Shown: positions 34,103 through 43,569, numbered from the stretch's first letter. The stretch is 64,000 nt of DNA from Fibrobacter sp. UWB5 (GCF_002210295.1 NZ_MWQH01000001.1:682001-746000), one strand, 5' to 3'. Translations and numbers: made by a program. The notes: generated by a model not told the origin, from the sequence alone.

Positions 34103-34181
34103 AATGCCTAATTTACAGGTTGATAGCTTTTTATAAGCGTCCTGTAAATGCTTTATAATACATTTTTTGAAAAAAGTAAGT

Positions 34182-34206
34182 AAACCGCCCCTTTGGGGCG
34201 GTTTTT
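34182..34206 (+). terminator. Intrinsic terminator after lamin-tail gene
   Basis: Perfect 10-bp stem AAACCGCCCC (34182-34191) / GGGGCGGTTT (34195-34204), loop TTT, then T-run. Confidence 0.93.
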
Positions 34207-34236
34207 CTGTATGGAAAAATTTATTTTTATCGTGTT

Positions 34237-36009
34237 ATGAAAAAGAGTTTGTTTTTGGGTATTGCAGCGAGTGCTGCCGTTTTTGCAGCACCCATTTCGC
34301 TATCGGACGCCATTGCGATGGCAAAGACGAACAATTCGCAGATTAAGGCCGAAAAGGCCAAGGTCGAAATGGCCGAAAGTGGTCAGTCCGAGGCCCGTTC
34401 CCGTTTTATGCCCCAGCTTTCGCTGACGGCCAGCGTGACAAAGATAAACGACCCGATCTATATTGATTTGGGTCAAATCCAACAGGGGCTAAGTGGACTT
34501 GCAGACGGTCTTGCGACGGTTGGCCCTGCAGGGGTGTATTCCAAAGCTTATATCGATGCCTATAACAAGGCCCAGGCCGGTTACGAGCAGGCATATGCCG
34601 GTGCAAGGGCGCAAGGTCTGAGCGAAGCCGAGGCGAATGCCTTTGCCTTGGACAAGGTGGGTGGTTCTGCACAAGAAATCGCTCAACAGACGGCAGACAA
34701 GTATGCGGCTGACAGCAAGCAACAGCTTGATGCTGCAAAAGCGAAAATCGACGATGCCGATTTCCGCATGAAGGTGCAGGACGACGTGTTCTTTAATGCG
34801 CGCTTGACTGCTATTTGGCCGATTTTTACGGGCCTCAAGATTTATTCCGCCTACGATGCCGCCAAAGAAAACGTGAATGCCAAGAAGGCGGCCTTTGACA
34901 TGGCGCAAAACACAATCCTCATGGATGTGGCTACCAAGTACTTTACGCTTCGCCTGGCCGAAGAATTGACGGTGCTTCGCGAAAGCACCAAGAAGAACTT
35001 GGAAGAACACTTGGCCCGCTCCAAGAAACTGGAAGAAGGTGGCCAGATTAGCAAGGCGGAACGCCTGCGCGCCGAAGTGGCTTTAGCTGAGGCTGAAAAC
35101 GCGCTTGAAGATTCTTACCGCGACCAAACTCTTGCTCGCTTGGCTCTTGCAAGTCTGTTGCATACGGACACGAACATTACGGCTATCACTCCGGTGCTTG
35201 CTCCGGAGCAGACCTTGGCCATGGAAGAATTCAAGCAGCTTGCGATGGATAGACATCCGGGCCTGCGCCAGTTGCGCACCGAACGCAAGCGTAGCCAAGA
35301 TGCGGTGAGTGCTGCCCGCGCCGATTATTTCCCGACGGTAGCACTCTTTGCCTACAAGGAACTTTATACCCGCGACTTGACGCTCCTGGAGCCCGATTGG
35401 GCGGTGGGTGCCAAGATGCAATGGGACTTGTTCAAGGGCGGCGAGACTCGCTCCAAGGTGAGCAACGCGAAGGCTCTCGACCGTTCGCTTTCGAGCATGG
35501 AAGAGCAGACCATGGATAACATTGGCCTGCTGGTTGAAAAACGCTGGCGTGAAATGGAGCATGCCAAGAGCCGCTTGGAAAGCCTGAAGAAGACTCGCGA
35601 ACTTGCCGAAGAAGCGCACCGCAGCCAGACTTTGGCTTACGAAGCGGGCCTTGCCACGGGCTTGGATGTAGTGGATGCAGAACTTGCGCTTTCGCGCTTG
35701 CAGGTGGCTGACTTGAAGGCGCATTACGACGCGGTGGTCGCCTGGCTTGGACTTTTGGAAGCAAGCGGAGAAGTGGTGAATGCGGGCGAGATGCTCAAGA
35801 ACATAAAGCCTGTCGAAGAGACGAAGGCTGAAGAGGTCAAACCTGCCGAACCTGTTGCGGAACCTACAGCTGTTCCCGCCGCAGAGTCGAATGTCGTGGC
35901 GAACGATTCTTTGAACGTCATTGCGAACCCCGAAGGGGTGAAGCAATCTGCGCCAGCTGATTCTGCAGCGCCTGCGCCGGTTGATACAACGGCTGCTCCC
36001 GCAAACTGA
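34237..36009 (+). CDS. TolC-family outer-membrane efflux protein with Ala/Pro/Glu tail
   Basis: 590 aa. Signal peptide MKKSLFLGIAASAAVFA, then two outer-membrane-factor halves (~20-270 and ~280-510) starting with ISLSDAIAMAKTNNSQIKAEKA and with KAERLRAEVALAEAENAL in the helical part. An Ala-rich insert (~85-170) lengthens the first half. The last ~70 residues are Ala/Pro/Glu/Val-rich and disordered, not part of the usual fold. With the HlyD-type gene 21 bases downstream and two ABC-2 permeases it forms an export system. Confidence 0.92.
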   Translation: MKKSLFLGIAASAAVFAAPISLSDAIAMAKTNNSQIKAEKAKVEMAESGQSEARSRFMPQLSLTASVTKINDPIYIDLGQIQQGLSGLADGLATVGPAGVYSKAYIDAYNKAQAGYEQAYAGARAQGLSEAEANAFALDKVGGSAQEIAQQTADKYAADSKQQLDAAKAKIDDADFRMKVQDDVFFNARLTAIWPIFTGLKIYSAYDAAKENVNAKKAAFDMAQNTILMDVATKYFTLRLAEELTVLRESTKKNLEEHLARSKKLEEGGQISKAERLRAEVALAEAENALEDSYRDQTLARLALASLLHTDTNITAITPVLAPEQTLAMEEFKQLAMDRHPGLRQLRTERKRSQDAVSAARADYFPTVALFAYKELYTRDLTLLEPDWAVGAKMQWDLFKGGETRSKVSNAKALDRSLSSMEEQTMDNIGLLVEKRWREMEHAKSRLESLKKTRELAEEAHRSQTLAYEAGLATGLDVVDAELALSRLQVADLKAHYDAVVAWLGLLEASGEVVNAGEMLKNIKPVEETKAEEVKPAEPVAEPTAVPAAESNVVANDSLNVIANPEGVKQSAPADSAAPAPVDTTAAPAN

Positions 36010-36030
36010 TTTTAGAAATGGAGAAAAAGA

Positions 36031-37029
36031 ATGAACGTCTTGAAAGTGATTGGAAAAACTTTGGTCGTCTTGGCGTTGATTGCCTTGATCGTTCTTGGAA
36101 TTATCACGTTGCAGAAGTTTGCAACAGAACCCCGCGATGCCTATTTGCAGGGCCAGATGGAAGCTCGCCGCGTGCTTGTGGCGGGTAAAGTGCCTGGTCG
36201 CGTGGAACAACTGTTCTTCCGCGAAGGCGACATGGTCGAAAAGAATGCCATTGTCGCTATTATTAGCAGCCCCGAAATCGAAGCCAAAAAGATGCAGGCG
36301 CAGGGTGCTTTAGGTGCTGCTCGCGCTCAGGCGAACAAGGCGAAGAATGGTGCCCGCTCCGAAGACATTACGGCCCTCAAGGCGATGGCCTCGCGCGCGC
36401 AGGATGCCGCGAACCTCGCGAAGAACACTTACGACCGTGTGCAAAAGCTTTATAACGAAGGCGTGTTGCCGCTCCAGAAGCGCGACGAAGCCGAAACCCA
36501 AATGAAGGCGTCGCAGTCTGCTGCCGACGCCGCCAAGGCCCAGTACGAACAGGCTCTCGCCGGCACCCGCAGCGAAGACAAGGCTGCCGCAAACGCACTC
36601 GTGATGCAGGCGAAGGGCGCCAACGCCGAGGTCGACGCTTACCTCGAAGAAACGAAAATCCGCGCCCCCATCGCAGGCGAGGTCTCCGTGAAACTGGTCG
36701 AAGAGGGCGAAGTCGTTGGCTCTGGCATGCCGGTAGTCGCTATTACTGACCTCGACGATTCCTGGGCAGTTTTCCACTTGCGCGAAGACTTGCTCAAGAA
36801 CGTGTCCAAGGGCAAGACCTTCAGCATGTTCATTCCGGCGCTTGACAAGAATGTCGAAATGGAAGTCAGCTACATTGCTTCGGTGGGCGATTACGCCACC
36901 TGGCGTAGCTCCAAGGAAAGCGGCGGCTTTGATCTCAAGAGCTTTGAAGTGCGCCTGCGCCCGAAGGCAAAAATCGAAAACCTGCGCCCTGGCATGAGCG
37001 TGCTTTTCCCGGTGGAACAGATTCAGTAA
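36031..37029 (+). CDS. HlyD/EmrA-type membrane fusion protein
   Basis: 332 aa. One N-terminal transmembrane segment (~10-29), a lipoyl half-motif (KVPGRVEQLFFREGDMVEKNAIVAI at ~52-76), helical hairpin (~80-205, with the repeated ARSEDITALKAMASRAQ and TRSEDKAAANALVMQAK), second lipoyl half (KIRAPIAGEVSVKLVEEGEVV) and beta-barrel. The layout matches the YhiI/HlyD adaptors that accompany ABC-2 type exporters. It acts in the periplasm as a bridge to the TolC encoded upstream. Confidence 0.93.
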   Translation: MNVLKVIGKTLVVLALIALIVLGIITLQKFATEPRDAYLQGQMEARRVLVAGKVPGRVEQLFFREGDMVEKNAIVAIISSPEIEAKKMQAQGALGAARAQANKAKNGARSEDITALKAMASRAQDAANLAKNTYDRVQKLYNEGVLPLQKRDEAETQMKASQSAADAAKAQYEQALAGTRSEDKAAANALVMQAKGANAEVDAYLEETKIRAPIAGEVSVKLVEEGEVVGSGMPVVAITDLDDSWAVFHLREDLLKNVSKGKTFSMFIPALDKNVEMEVSYIASVGDYATWRSSKESGGFDLKSFEVRLRPKAKIENLRPGMSVLFPVEQIQ

Positions 37030-37039
37030 GGTCGTAATC

Positions 37040-38305
37040 GTGTTCCTTGATGTTTTAAGGGCGATTCGCAAAATCTACATCAGTCACAATATCGTGTTGT
37101 GGCTGGTGCTCTTGATTTTGCCGGTGGTGACATCGGTCTTTATGGTGAATTTCTTTTCGGCCGAAATCATTCAGCATGTGCCGATTGGCCTTTTAAAGCA
37201 AGACCGCTCGCAGCTGGCCGATAAAGTTGAAATGGCCTTGCGGGCAGACCCCGTGCTCGAAGTTGCCATGGAATGCGATGACCGCAGCGAATGCGAACAT
37301 GCGGTGATTCGCGGTGATTTGCAGGCGTTTATTGTACTCCCGTACGATATGGAACGCCGGGCGCTGCGACTTGAGACGCCCGTGATTCCGGTGTATTCCA
37401 GCGGCCAGAATTACCTCACGAATACCTTTGCGGTCAAGGAAATCCGCTCGGTGATTTCGGCAATCGGTGCCGACATGTTTACCAAGCAAATGGACGACCC
37501 GATTCACGTTGAACTCAAGTCGGTCAGCAACAATAGCGGTAACTACCAAGGCTTTTTAGGGCTCGGGCTTGTGACGGCGATTTTCCACTTGGCTGGAATT
37601 TTGGCGGCGGTGTACCTGTTCAGTTTTCCGTTCCGCGATCACCGCGTCCGCGAATTCTTGCAGGCGGCGGGCGGCTCGCGCGTGGTGCTTGGTGCCGCGA
37701 CGGTTTTGCCGCTGGTCGTGATTCAGTGGCTGTCGATGGTGGCGGTGTATGCATATGCTAGGCGTGCACTGACCCCGATGACCTTCGATGAATTTGTGGT
37801 GGTGTCTGCGGGGCAGTTGGCGATGATTCTCGCTTGCTCCGGAGCGGGGGCCGCCTTTGTGGGCATTACGGGCAACATGCGTATGTCTTCGAGCGTGGCG
37901 GGCGTTATCGCCGGCCCCGCGTTTGCGTTTGCAGGCCAGACGTTCCCGGTGATGGCAATGCCCTTGGTGGTGCGCGGCTTTGCTTTCCTGCTTCCGCTCA
38001 CGCACGTTTTAAAGGTTCAGTCCGCTATGCTCTTGGGCTCGGTCGGCAAGGCTCATGCCTGGGAATCGATCGTGGTGCTTTTGTTCATGGCGCTGTTCTG
38101 GCATTTGCTGGCATCCAAGCTTTTGATGCTTCGCTGGAAAGTCGCCGAAGAAAAAGAGGCGGACTGGGAAGCCCGCGAAAAGTTGCACCTGAAGGACAAG
38201 CTGAAAAATATTGCCGGCGCCGTATATTCGGATTTAAGTATCCGAAAGGCGGTCGCAACTGATATGGCGGCAAGAGATGCTCGAAAAGGAGGCCGCAATG
38301 ATTGA
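37040..38305 (+). CDS. ABC-2 type permease (first of pair)
   Basis: 421 aa from GTG 37040. One hydrophobic segment near the N-terminus (~17-38), an external domain (~45-165), five further segments (~170-350) and a Lys/Glu-rich cytoplasmic tail (~370-421). This is the YhhJ/YbhR-like ABC-2 permease plan. The GTG follows an AAGG with eight-base spacing and the N-terminus (FLDVLRAIRKIYISHNIVLW) is typical. It overlaps the second permease by eight bases. An ATP-binding subunit is expected but none is encoded in this cassette. Confidence 0.88.
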   Translation: MFLDVLRAIRKIYISHNIVLWLVLLILPVVTSVFMVNFFSAEIIQHVPIGLLKQDRSQLADKVEMALRADPVLEVAMECDDRSECEHAVIRGDLQAFIVLPYDMERRALRLETPVIPVYSSGQNYLTNTFAVKEIRSVISAIGADMFTKQMDDPIHVELKSVSNNSGNYQGFLGLGLVTAIFHLAGILAAVYLFSFPFRDHRVREFLQAAGGSRVVLGAATVLPLVVIQWLSMVAVYAYARRALTPMTFDEFVVVSAGQLAMILACSGAGAAFVGITGNMRMSSSVAGVIAGPAFAFAGQTFPVMAMPLVVRGFAFLLPLTHVLKVQSAMLLGSVGKAHAWESIVVLLFMALFWHLLASKLLMLRWKVAEEKEADWEAREKLHLKDKLKNIAGAVYSDLSIRKAVATDMAARDARKGGRND

Positions 38306-39488
38306 CCTCTTTAAGCGACTTTTCAAGGTGGCATTTGCCGAGTGGAAACTGTTCTACACCGATCCTGCGGCCGTGTTGTTGCTGGTGGTGGCGGGCGTGC
38401 TTTACGCCTTCTATTACCCGACGCCTTACATGAAACAGACGGCTACAGATGTACCTGTGGCGGTGGTGGATCTTGACCATACGGTCATGTCGCGCGAACT
38501 TACGCAGATGTCGGCGGCAGCCCAGCAGATTGATGTGCGTTATGTGTTCTCGGATGTCCGCGAAGCCGAAGAGGCCATGGCGAATGAGAAAATCTACGGT
38601 TTCATGGTGATTCCCAAAGACATGGAGAAAACGCTCCGCAACGGTGGCAAGACGAATGTGAACGTGTTCACGCACGGTGCCTACGTGATGCTCCACGGCA
38701 ACATTGGCACCGCGTTTACCACATGTGCCCTTACGGTGGGGGCGACCACGAAGGTCAAGCGAATAGCCCTCGGCAAGAAAGTCCCTGCGGCCAAGGCGAT
38801 TGCCATGCGCGACCCGATTCCCATCAGCGTGCAGACCATGTACAACAATACGGGTAGCTACTCCAACTATGTGGTGCCGAGCGTACTTGTACTGATTTTG
38901 CAGCAGACGCTGGTGATTGGCATTTGCATTCTGGGCGGAGCCCGCGCTCACCGCAAGTTCCGCAAATTGCAACGCGACAGCTCCGTCGAAAACGAGCTGA
39001 TGCCTTACCGCTACTTTGGCCGTTCGCTAGCATACTTCTTGCATTACTGCAGCTTTATCTTGTTCTATCATTTTGTGGTGTACAACGTGTTCGAATTCCC
39101 GCGCCGCGGCGAAATTTTGCCGATGGTGGCCTTTGCGATCGTGTTCCTGTTTTCGGTCATCAATTTCGGGATGGTGCTTTCGCAGGTATTCCTACGCCGC
39201 GAAACGAGCATGCAGCTGTTCCTGTACATGAGCATCCCGATTCTGTTCCTTTCGAATTTTAGCTGGCCTACCGAACTGATTCCGGCGTGGATGAAGGGCT
39301 TTTCTTGCCTGCTGCCCTCGACGTTTGCCATTCCGGCATGGCTTGCCATTGAGCAACGCGGCGCCGACATTTATGATGCTGCATCGCTGTTGCTGCCGCT
39401 CGCTTTGCAGGCGGTGTTCTACCTGTTGCTCGGGCTAGTGCTGACAAACCTCCGCGATGGTAGCAAGCTACAGACTGGCGATATGTAG
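38298..39488 (+). CDS. ABC-2 type permease (second of pair)
   Basis: 396 aa from ATG 38298, chosen because AAAGGAGG lies five bases upstream; the in-frame ATG at 38277 is inside the previous gene with no such site. Plan as in the first permease: N-terminal segment (~20-38), external domain carrying VPVAVVDLDHTVMSRELTQM (~55-74) and five C-terminal segments. The pair would form a heterodimeric channel through the inner membrane. No ATPase gene follows; the next gene is an unrelated protease. Confidence 0.9.
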   Translation: MIDLFKRLFKVAFAEWKLFYTDPAAVLLLVVAGVLYAFYYPTPYMKQTATDVPVAVVDLDHTVMSRELTQMSAAAQQIDVRYVFSDVREAEEAMANEKIYGFMVIPKDMEKTLRNGGKTNVNVFTHGAYVMLHGNIGTAFTTCALTVGATTKVKRIALGKKVPAAKAIAMRDPIPISVQTMYNNTGSYSNYVVPSVLVLILQQTLVIGICILGGARAHRKFRKLQRDSSVENELMPYRYFGRSLAYFLHYCSFILFYHFVVYNVFEFPRRGEILPMVAFAIVFLFSVINFGMVLSQVFLRRETSMQLFLYMSIPILFLSNFSWPTELIPAWMKGFSCLLPSTFAIPAWLAIEQRGADIYDAASLLLPLALQAVFYLLLGLVLTNLRDGSKLQTGDM

Positions 39489-39511
39489 GCGTTTTTCCGC
39501 CCGCATTTTTG

Positions 39512-39517
39512 TATATT
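39512..39517 (+). promoter_or_regulatory. Putative -10 box TATATT before the YugP-like gene
   Basis: GTATATTGCG lies 18 bases before ATG 39536, with AGAGGT between. The same GTATATTGCG string occurs before glmS on the other strand. Confidence 0.4.
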
Positions 39518-39535
39518 GCGGTTAGAGGTAACAAT

Positions 39536-40249
39536 ATGATGTTTGATCCTTTATACATGATGATTCTCCTGGTCACGCTCGCTCTTTCGGGTAGTGTTTC
39601 TTGGATGGTCAAGTCCCGTTTTAACGCTGGCCAGAAGGTCGGCATTTCCAGCGGCCTTACGGGTGCCGATGTGGCGAAGGCAATCCTGATGGATGCGGGC
39701 ATTACCGACGTGAAGGTACTGCAGCATCATGGATTCTTGTCGGACCATTACAATCCACTGAACAAAACTCTGAACTTGTCGCCTGAAGTTTATAACGGCC
39801 GCAATGCATCTGCCGCGGGTGTAGCCGCTCACGAAGTGGGCCACGCCATTCAGCATGCGCAGGGATACTTCCCGCTGTGGCTGCGTTCGTTCATTGTGCC
39901 TGCCGCAAACCTCGGCTCGAATCTTGGTCCGTGGCTTGTCATTCTCGGCATCATCCTGATGAGTGCGGGCCGTGCGCTCGGCTACTCGCTCGCCGTGGCG
40001 GGAGTGGTACTGTTCGGTATCGCAACGCTCTTTACGCTGGTGACCGTGCCGGTGGAATTCGACGCTTCTTCTCGCGCCAAGAAGGTACTTGCTCGCCTCG
40101 ATATCGTGGCGCAGGGCCGCGAATACAATACGGTTTCGGGAGTGCTCTTTGCCGCAGGGCTTACCTATGTGGCAGCCGCCATCGGCTCCATTATGCAGTT
40201 GCTTTATTGGGCGTACCGTGCCGGACTTATCGGCGGTCGGCGAGACTAG
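39536..40249 (+). CDS. YugP-like neutral zinc metallopeptidase
   Basis: 237 aa from ATG 39536 (ATG 39539 also possible). Zinc motif HEVGHAIQH (~101-109) inside an otherwise hydrophobic protein with three or four transmembrane segments; N-terminus DPLYMMILLVTLALSGSVSWMVKSRFN and a PVEFDASSRAKK segment are characteristic of the YugP family. Function in most bacteria is unknown. Its TAG overlaps the TAG of scpA on the opposite strand within the palindrome CTAG, so the two genes collide end to end with no terminator. Confidence 0.9.
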   Translation: MMFDPLYMMILLVTLALSGSVSWMVKSRFNAGQKVGISSGLTGADVAKAILMDAGITDVKVLQHHGFLSDHYNPLNKTLNLSPEVYNGRNASAAGVAAHEVGHAIQHAQGYFPLWLRSFIVPAANLGSNLGPWLVILGIILMSAGRALGYSLAVAGVVLFGIATLFTLVTVPVEFDASSRAKKVLARLDIVAQGREYNTVSGVLFAAGLTYVAAAIGSIMQLLYWAYRAGLIGGRRD

Positions 40250-41589
40250 TCGTTAGTATGAACCTCTATTGACGGGAAGTCGTCATCGTCGTCAGAATTG
40301 TCTGAATTTTCAGAAGCCTGGGTGTCATAGAACGCCTGGGCTTTTTTCATGAACGCTTCGAATTCTTCGTCCGTCATGTTAGGCTCGTTATTCGAGCCGT
40401 CCGACGGCTGTGGCTCTTCGGCCGGCGTCTCTTCGACAGACGCGATCGAGGAGTCGACAGTTTCTTCGACGGGTGCGCTTGTTTCGGGCGCAGATTCAAC
40501 AACCGGTGCGGTTTCTTCCGCAGGCGCGGTGCTTTCAACCGGAGCATTCTCTGCCGGAGCTTGCTCTGAACTTGTTTCAGAGTCTTCCTTCATCATTTCG
40601 GCGAACGGGTTTTCCTGCACTTCGCTCAAGTCTTCGCGACCTTCGAGCATGGCGTTCAAATCGTCTTCGCTCACGTTCCGTCCACGTTCCGTCCACAGCA
40701 CGGCTTCGCGCATCACCGCGGCCAAGTCGCCCACGGTCTGTTCCTTGGAACGTGCAATCGCCTGGTTGCGAATCGCTTCCACAAGGCCCGGCTTCACGTC
40801 CGGATCCTTGCTGAAGAACACGGTCTCGTGCGCCATTTCTTCGGCGTAGTCGGCATTGTTCTTCTTGCGGTAAATCCAAATCGGTCCAAACAGTTCGCTC
40901 TGGCGGAACACGATTTCATCCGTCTTGATCATTTCGAGCATGGCCATGAAGGTCACTGCCGCCACAATCGGGTGAGAATCGTTGTCGAGCAAATCTTCGA
41001 ACAGGGCGCGGCCATTCACCGACAGGTAATTGTTGATTGCCTGCTGACGGTCCTGAATGGTCACGTAGTCCAGCTCAATGTGGTGAATCGTTTCCGAAAT
41101 CTTGGTCTTCAGGCTCTTCTGGTAAGCGCGGAAAAGCTGCCAAATGTTCGCGTCGGCCAAAGTCTCTTCGTCGGTCTGCGTCTTTTCCAAGCGACCGCGT
41201 GAATACGTACCGAAGTTCTCGCTTTCCATTTCTTGGAGGCCGCTCGCGACTTGCTTAAAGCGCTGGTATTCCAGCATTTCTTTCATGAGCTGTTCGCGGT
41301 CTTCGTTGTATTCCGCTTCCATCTCGGGGTCGCGCTGCTCGGCCGGTAAAAGTTCCTGCACCTTGAGGGCCATCAAGCGGCTCGCCATGTACAAGAAATC
41401 ACCCGCCTTCGAAAGGTCGGTGCCCTCGTACTCGTTCACCCACTTTAAAAACTGGTCCGCAATTTCGGCAATCGAAATCTGTTCGAGCGGGACTTCCTTC
41501 TTCTGAACAAGATACACCAGCAAGTCCATCGGGCCGTTAAACGCCCCGATGCGTACTTCGTATTCTTCCTGTTCTTCGACTTCGGTCAT
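40246..41589 (-). CDS. scpA: Segregation and condensation protein A with long acidic tail
   Basis: 447 aa; typical ScpA is near 250. The kleisin core starts with YEVRIGAFNGPMDLLVYLVQKKEVPL (~10-35) and includes IAEIADQFLKWV, DFLYMASRLMALKVQELLP and the C-terminal winged-helix part (~210-250, PIVAAVTFMAMLEMIKTDEIVFRQ). From about residue 325 the chain turns into a Glu/Ala/Pro/Ser-rich stretch ending in a Asp-rich run, likely disordered. ScpA joins SMC and ScpB in chromosome condensation; neither partner is here. It is downstream of glmS with a 25-base gap and probably shares its transcript. Confidence 0.93.
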   Translation of the reverse strand: MTEVEEQEEYEVRIGAFNGPMDLLVYLVQKKEVPLEQISIAEIADQFLKWVNEYEGTDLSKAGDFLYMASRLMALKVQELLPAEQRDPEMEAEYNEDREQLMKEMLEYQRFKQVASGLQEMESENFGTYSRGRLEKTQTDEETLADANIWQLFRAYQKSLKTKISETIHHIELDYVTIQDRQQAINNYLSVNGRALFEDLLDNDSHPIVAAVTFMAMLEMIKTDEIVFRQSELFGPIWIYRKKNNADYAEEMAHETVFFSKDPDVKPGLVEAIRNQAIARSKEQTVGDLAAVMREAVLWTERGRNVSEDDLNAMLEGREDLSEVQENPFAEMMKEDSETSSEQAPAENAPVESTAPAEETAPVVESAPETSAPVEETVDSSIASVEETPAEEPQPSDGSNNEPNMTDEEFEAFMKKAQAFYDTQASENSDNSDDDDDFPSIEVHTND

Positions 41590-41614
41590 GCTTATCGATT
41601 CTTAGTTAGATAGC

Positions 41615-43441
41615 TTATTCCACGGTCACGCTCTTGGCGAGGTTGCGCGGCTGGTCCACGTCGTTTCCGCGAAGTACGGCGATGTGGTAGGCGAGCAGCT
41701 GGAGCGGCACGCATGTCACAATCGGCATGAGCATCGGGATGGTCTTCGGGACCTTGATCAGGTGGTCGGCAATTTCGTCGAGCGGGTGGCAATCTTCGGT
41801 CGAGATGGCGATTACCTTACCGCCACGGGCCTTGATTTCGCGCACGTTGCTAATCACCTTGTCAAACAGGGCGTCCTTCGGGGCAATTACCACGACCGGC
41901 ATGTTTTCGTCGATCAAGGCAATCGGGCCGTGCTTCATTTCGGCAGCGGGGTAGCCTTCGGCGTGAATGTAGCTGATTTCCTTGAGCTTTAAGGCGCCTT
42001 CCATGGCGACCGGGTAGTTGAAGTGACGGCCCAGGTACAAGAAGTTGTTTGCCTTCACGTACTTGTTGGCGATGCCTGCAATCTGGTCGGAAAGCTTGAG
42101 GGTCTGTTCCACAAGTTCCGGGAGTTCCTGCATGGCCTTCACGATGTCGGAGCCAGCTTCAAAAGAAAGTCTGCGCTGGCGGCCAAGCAAAAGGGCAATC
42201 ATGGCGAGCACGGTCACCTGGCTTGTAAACGCCTTGGTCGATGCCACGCCGATTTCAGGGCCTGCATGCAGGTAAACGCCGCCGTCGCTGGTGCGGGCGA
42301 TGGTGGAACCCACGCCGTTACAAATGGCAAGAGCGGTGGCGCCCTTCTGCTGGGCTTCCTTAAGGGCGGCGAGCGTATCGGCGGTTTCGCCGGACTGGCT
42401 AATGGCAAGTACGAGCGTACCCGGCTTGATAATCGGGTTACGGTAACGGAATTCCGAGGCGTATTCCACTTCGACCGGAACGCCGGCCAAGTCTTCGATC
42501 ATGTATTCACCGACCATACCGGCATAGTAGCTGGTACCGCAGGCGGTAATGATGATACGGTTGATGTTGCGGAGTTCCTTGATGTTGGTGTCGAGGCCTG
42601 CAAGCTTGGCATTGCCTTCGGCGTACAGCAGGCGGCCGCGCATGGTGTTGCGGAGCACTTCGGGCTGTTCGAAAATTTCCTTGAGCATGAAGTGGGCAAA
42701 GCCGCCCTTCGCAATGGCGTCGGCATCGAATTCCACGTCTTGCACTTCGTGCTGCACTGGCTGGCTGTTCGTATTCAACAGGTTGTAGCCGTCTTCCTTG
42801 ATTTCGACGATGTCGTTGTCGTCGAGGTAAACGACCTTCTGCGTGTGCATGATGATTGCAGAAACGTCAGAAGCTAGGTAGAATTCATTCTGGCCGATAC
42901 CCAAAATGAGCGGGGAGCCGCGACGGGCACCGATCATGGTGCCGGGTTCGTCCTTGCAAATCACGGCAAGGCCAAAAGTACCTTCAATCTTGGAAATAGC
43001 CTTGAGAACGGCTTCCTTGAGGTTGCCGTTGTAGTAGCGGGCAATCAGGTGGGCGACGACTTCGGTATCGGTTTCAGACTTGAATTCGACGCCTTCAGAC
43101 TGGAGTTTCTTCTTCAAAATGGCATAGTTTTCGATAATGCCGTTATGGACAATCGAAATCTTGCCGTCAAAGCTCTGGTGGGGGTGCGCGTTCTGTTCGG
43201 TCGGGGCGCCGTGGGTGGCCCAACGGGTGTGGGCAATGCCGACATGACCGTGGAGAGGCTTTGTCTTGAGTTTGTCTTCAAGAGCTGCAATCTTGCCGGA
43301 GGCACGGACCGTTTCAATATTTCCGTCTTCAATCAGGGCAACGCCCGAGCTATCGTAGCCACGGTATTCCAACTTTTTAAGACCGCCGACCAAGATAGGT
43401 AGAGCTTCGTTCTGGCCGATATATCCGACAATTCCGCACAT
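41615..43441 (-). CDS. glmS: Glutamine-fructose-6-phosphate aminotransferase
   Basis: 608 aa, full length. N-terminal class II amidotransferase with nucleophile Cys 2 in MCGIVGYIG, followed by HTRWATHGAP and HNGIIENY. Two SIS domains (~285-430 and ~460-595) bind the sugar phosphate; ISQSGETADT and the C-terminal KSVTVE are conserved. It makes glucosamine-6-phosphate for peptidoglycan and LPS. The leader to the putative promoter is about 30 bases, too short for a glmS ribozyme, and none is seen. Confidence 0.97.
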   Translation of the reverse strand: MCGIVGYIGQNEALPILVGGLKKLEYRGYDSSGVALIEDGNIETVRASGKIAALEDKLKTKPLHGHVGIAHTRWATHGAPTEQNAHPHQSFDGKISIVHNGIIENYAILKKKLQSEGVEFKSETDTEVVAHLIARYYNGNLKEAVLKAISKIEGTFGLAVICKDEPGTMIGARRGSPLILGIGQNEFYLASDVSAIIMHTQKVVYLDDNDIVEIKEDGYNLLNTNSQPVQHEVQDVEFDADAIAKGGFAHFMLKEIFEQPEVLRNTMRGRLLYAEGNAKLAGLDTNIKELRNINRIIITACGTSYYAGMVGEYMIEDLAGVPVEVEYASEFRYRNPIIKPGTLVLAISQSGETADTLAALKEAQQKGATALAICNGVGSTIARTSDGGVYLHAGPEIGVASTKAFTSQVTVLAMIALLLGRQRRLSFEAGSDIVKAMQELPELVEQTLKLSDQIAGIANKYVKANNFLYLGRHFNYPVAMEGALKLKEISYIHAEGYPAAEMKHGPIALIDENMPVVVIAPKDALFDKVISNVREIKARGGKVIAISTEDCHPLDEIADHLIKVPKTIPMLMPIVTCVPLQLLAYHIAVLRGNDVDQPRNLAKSVTVE

Positions 43442-43474
43442 ATACTAATAATCCTTCTTTTGTTAACGAAACGC

Positions 43475-43480
43475 AATATA
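43475..43480 (-). promoter_or_regulatory. Putative -10 box TATATT before glmS
   Basis: Minus-strand GTATATTGCG, about 33 bases upstream of the glmS ATG, with an AAGGAT site between. Confidence 0.4.
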
Positions 43481-43569
43481 CCAATTTCTTTTGGTAAAAA
43501 TGGGTTACAAATGGTCTTTTGGCGTAAGATTTTGTTATTTTTCGTTTGTCAAACATAAAAGAGGATAAA

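Noticed and set aside
43442-43569. glmS ribozyme or riboswitch in the glmS leader
   Set aside because: The leader between the likely promoter and the ATG is about 30 bases, too short for the ribozyme, and no matching structure is seen.
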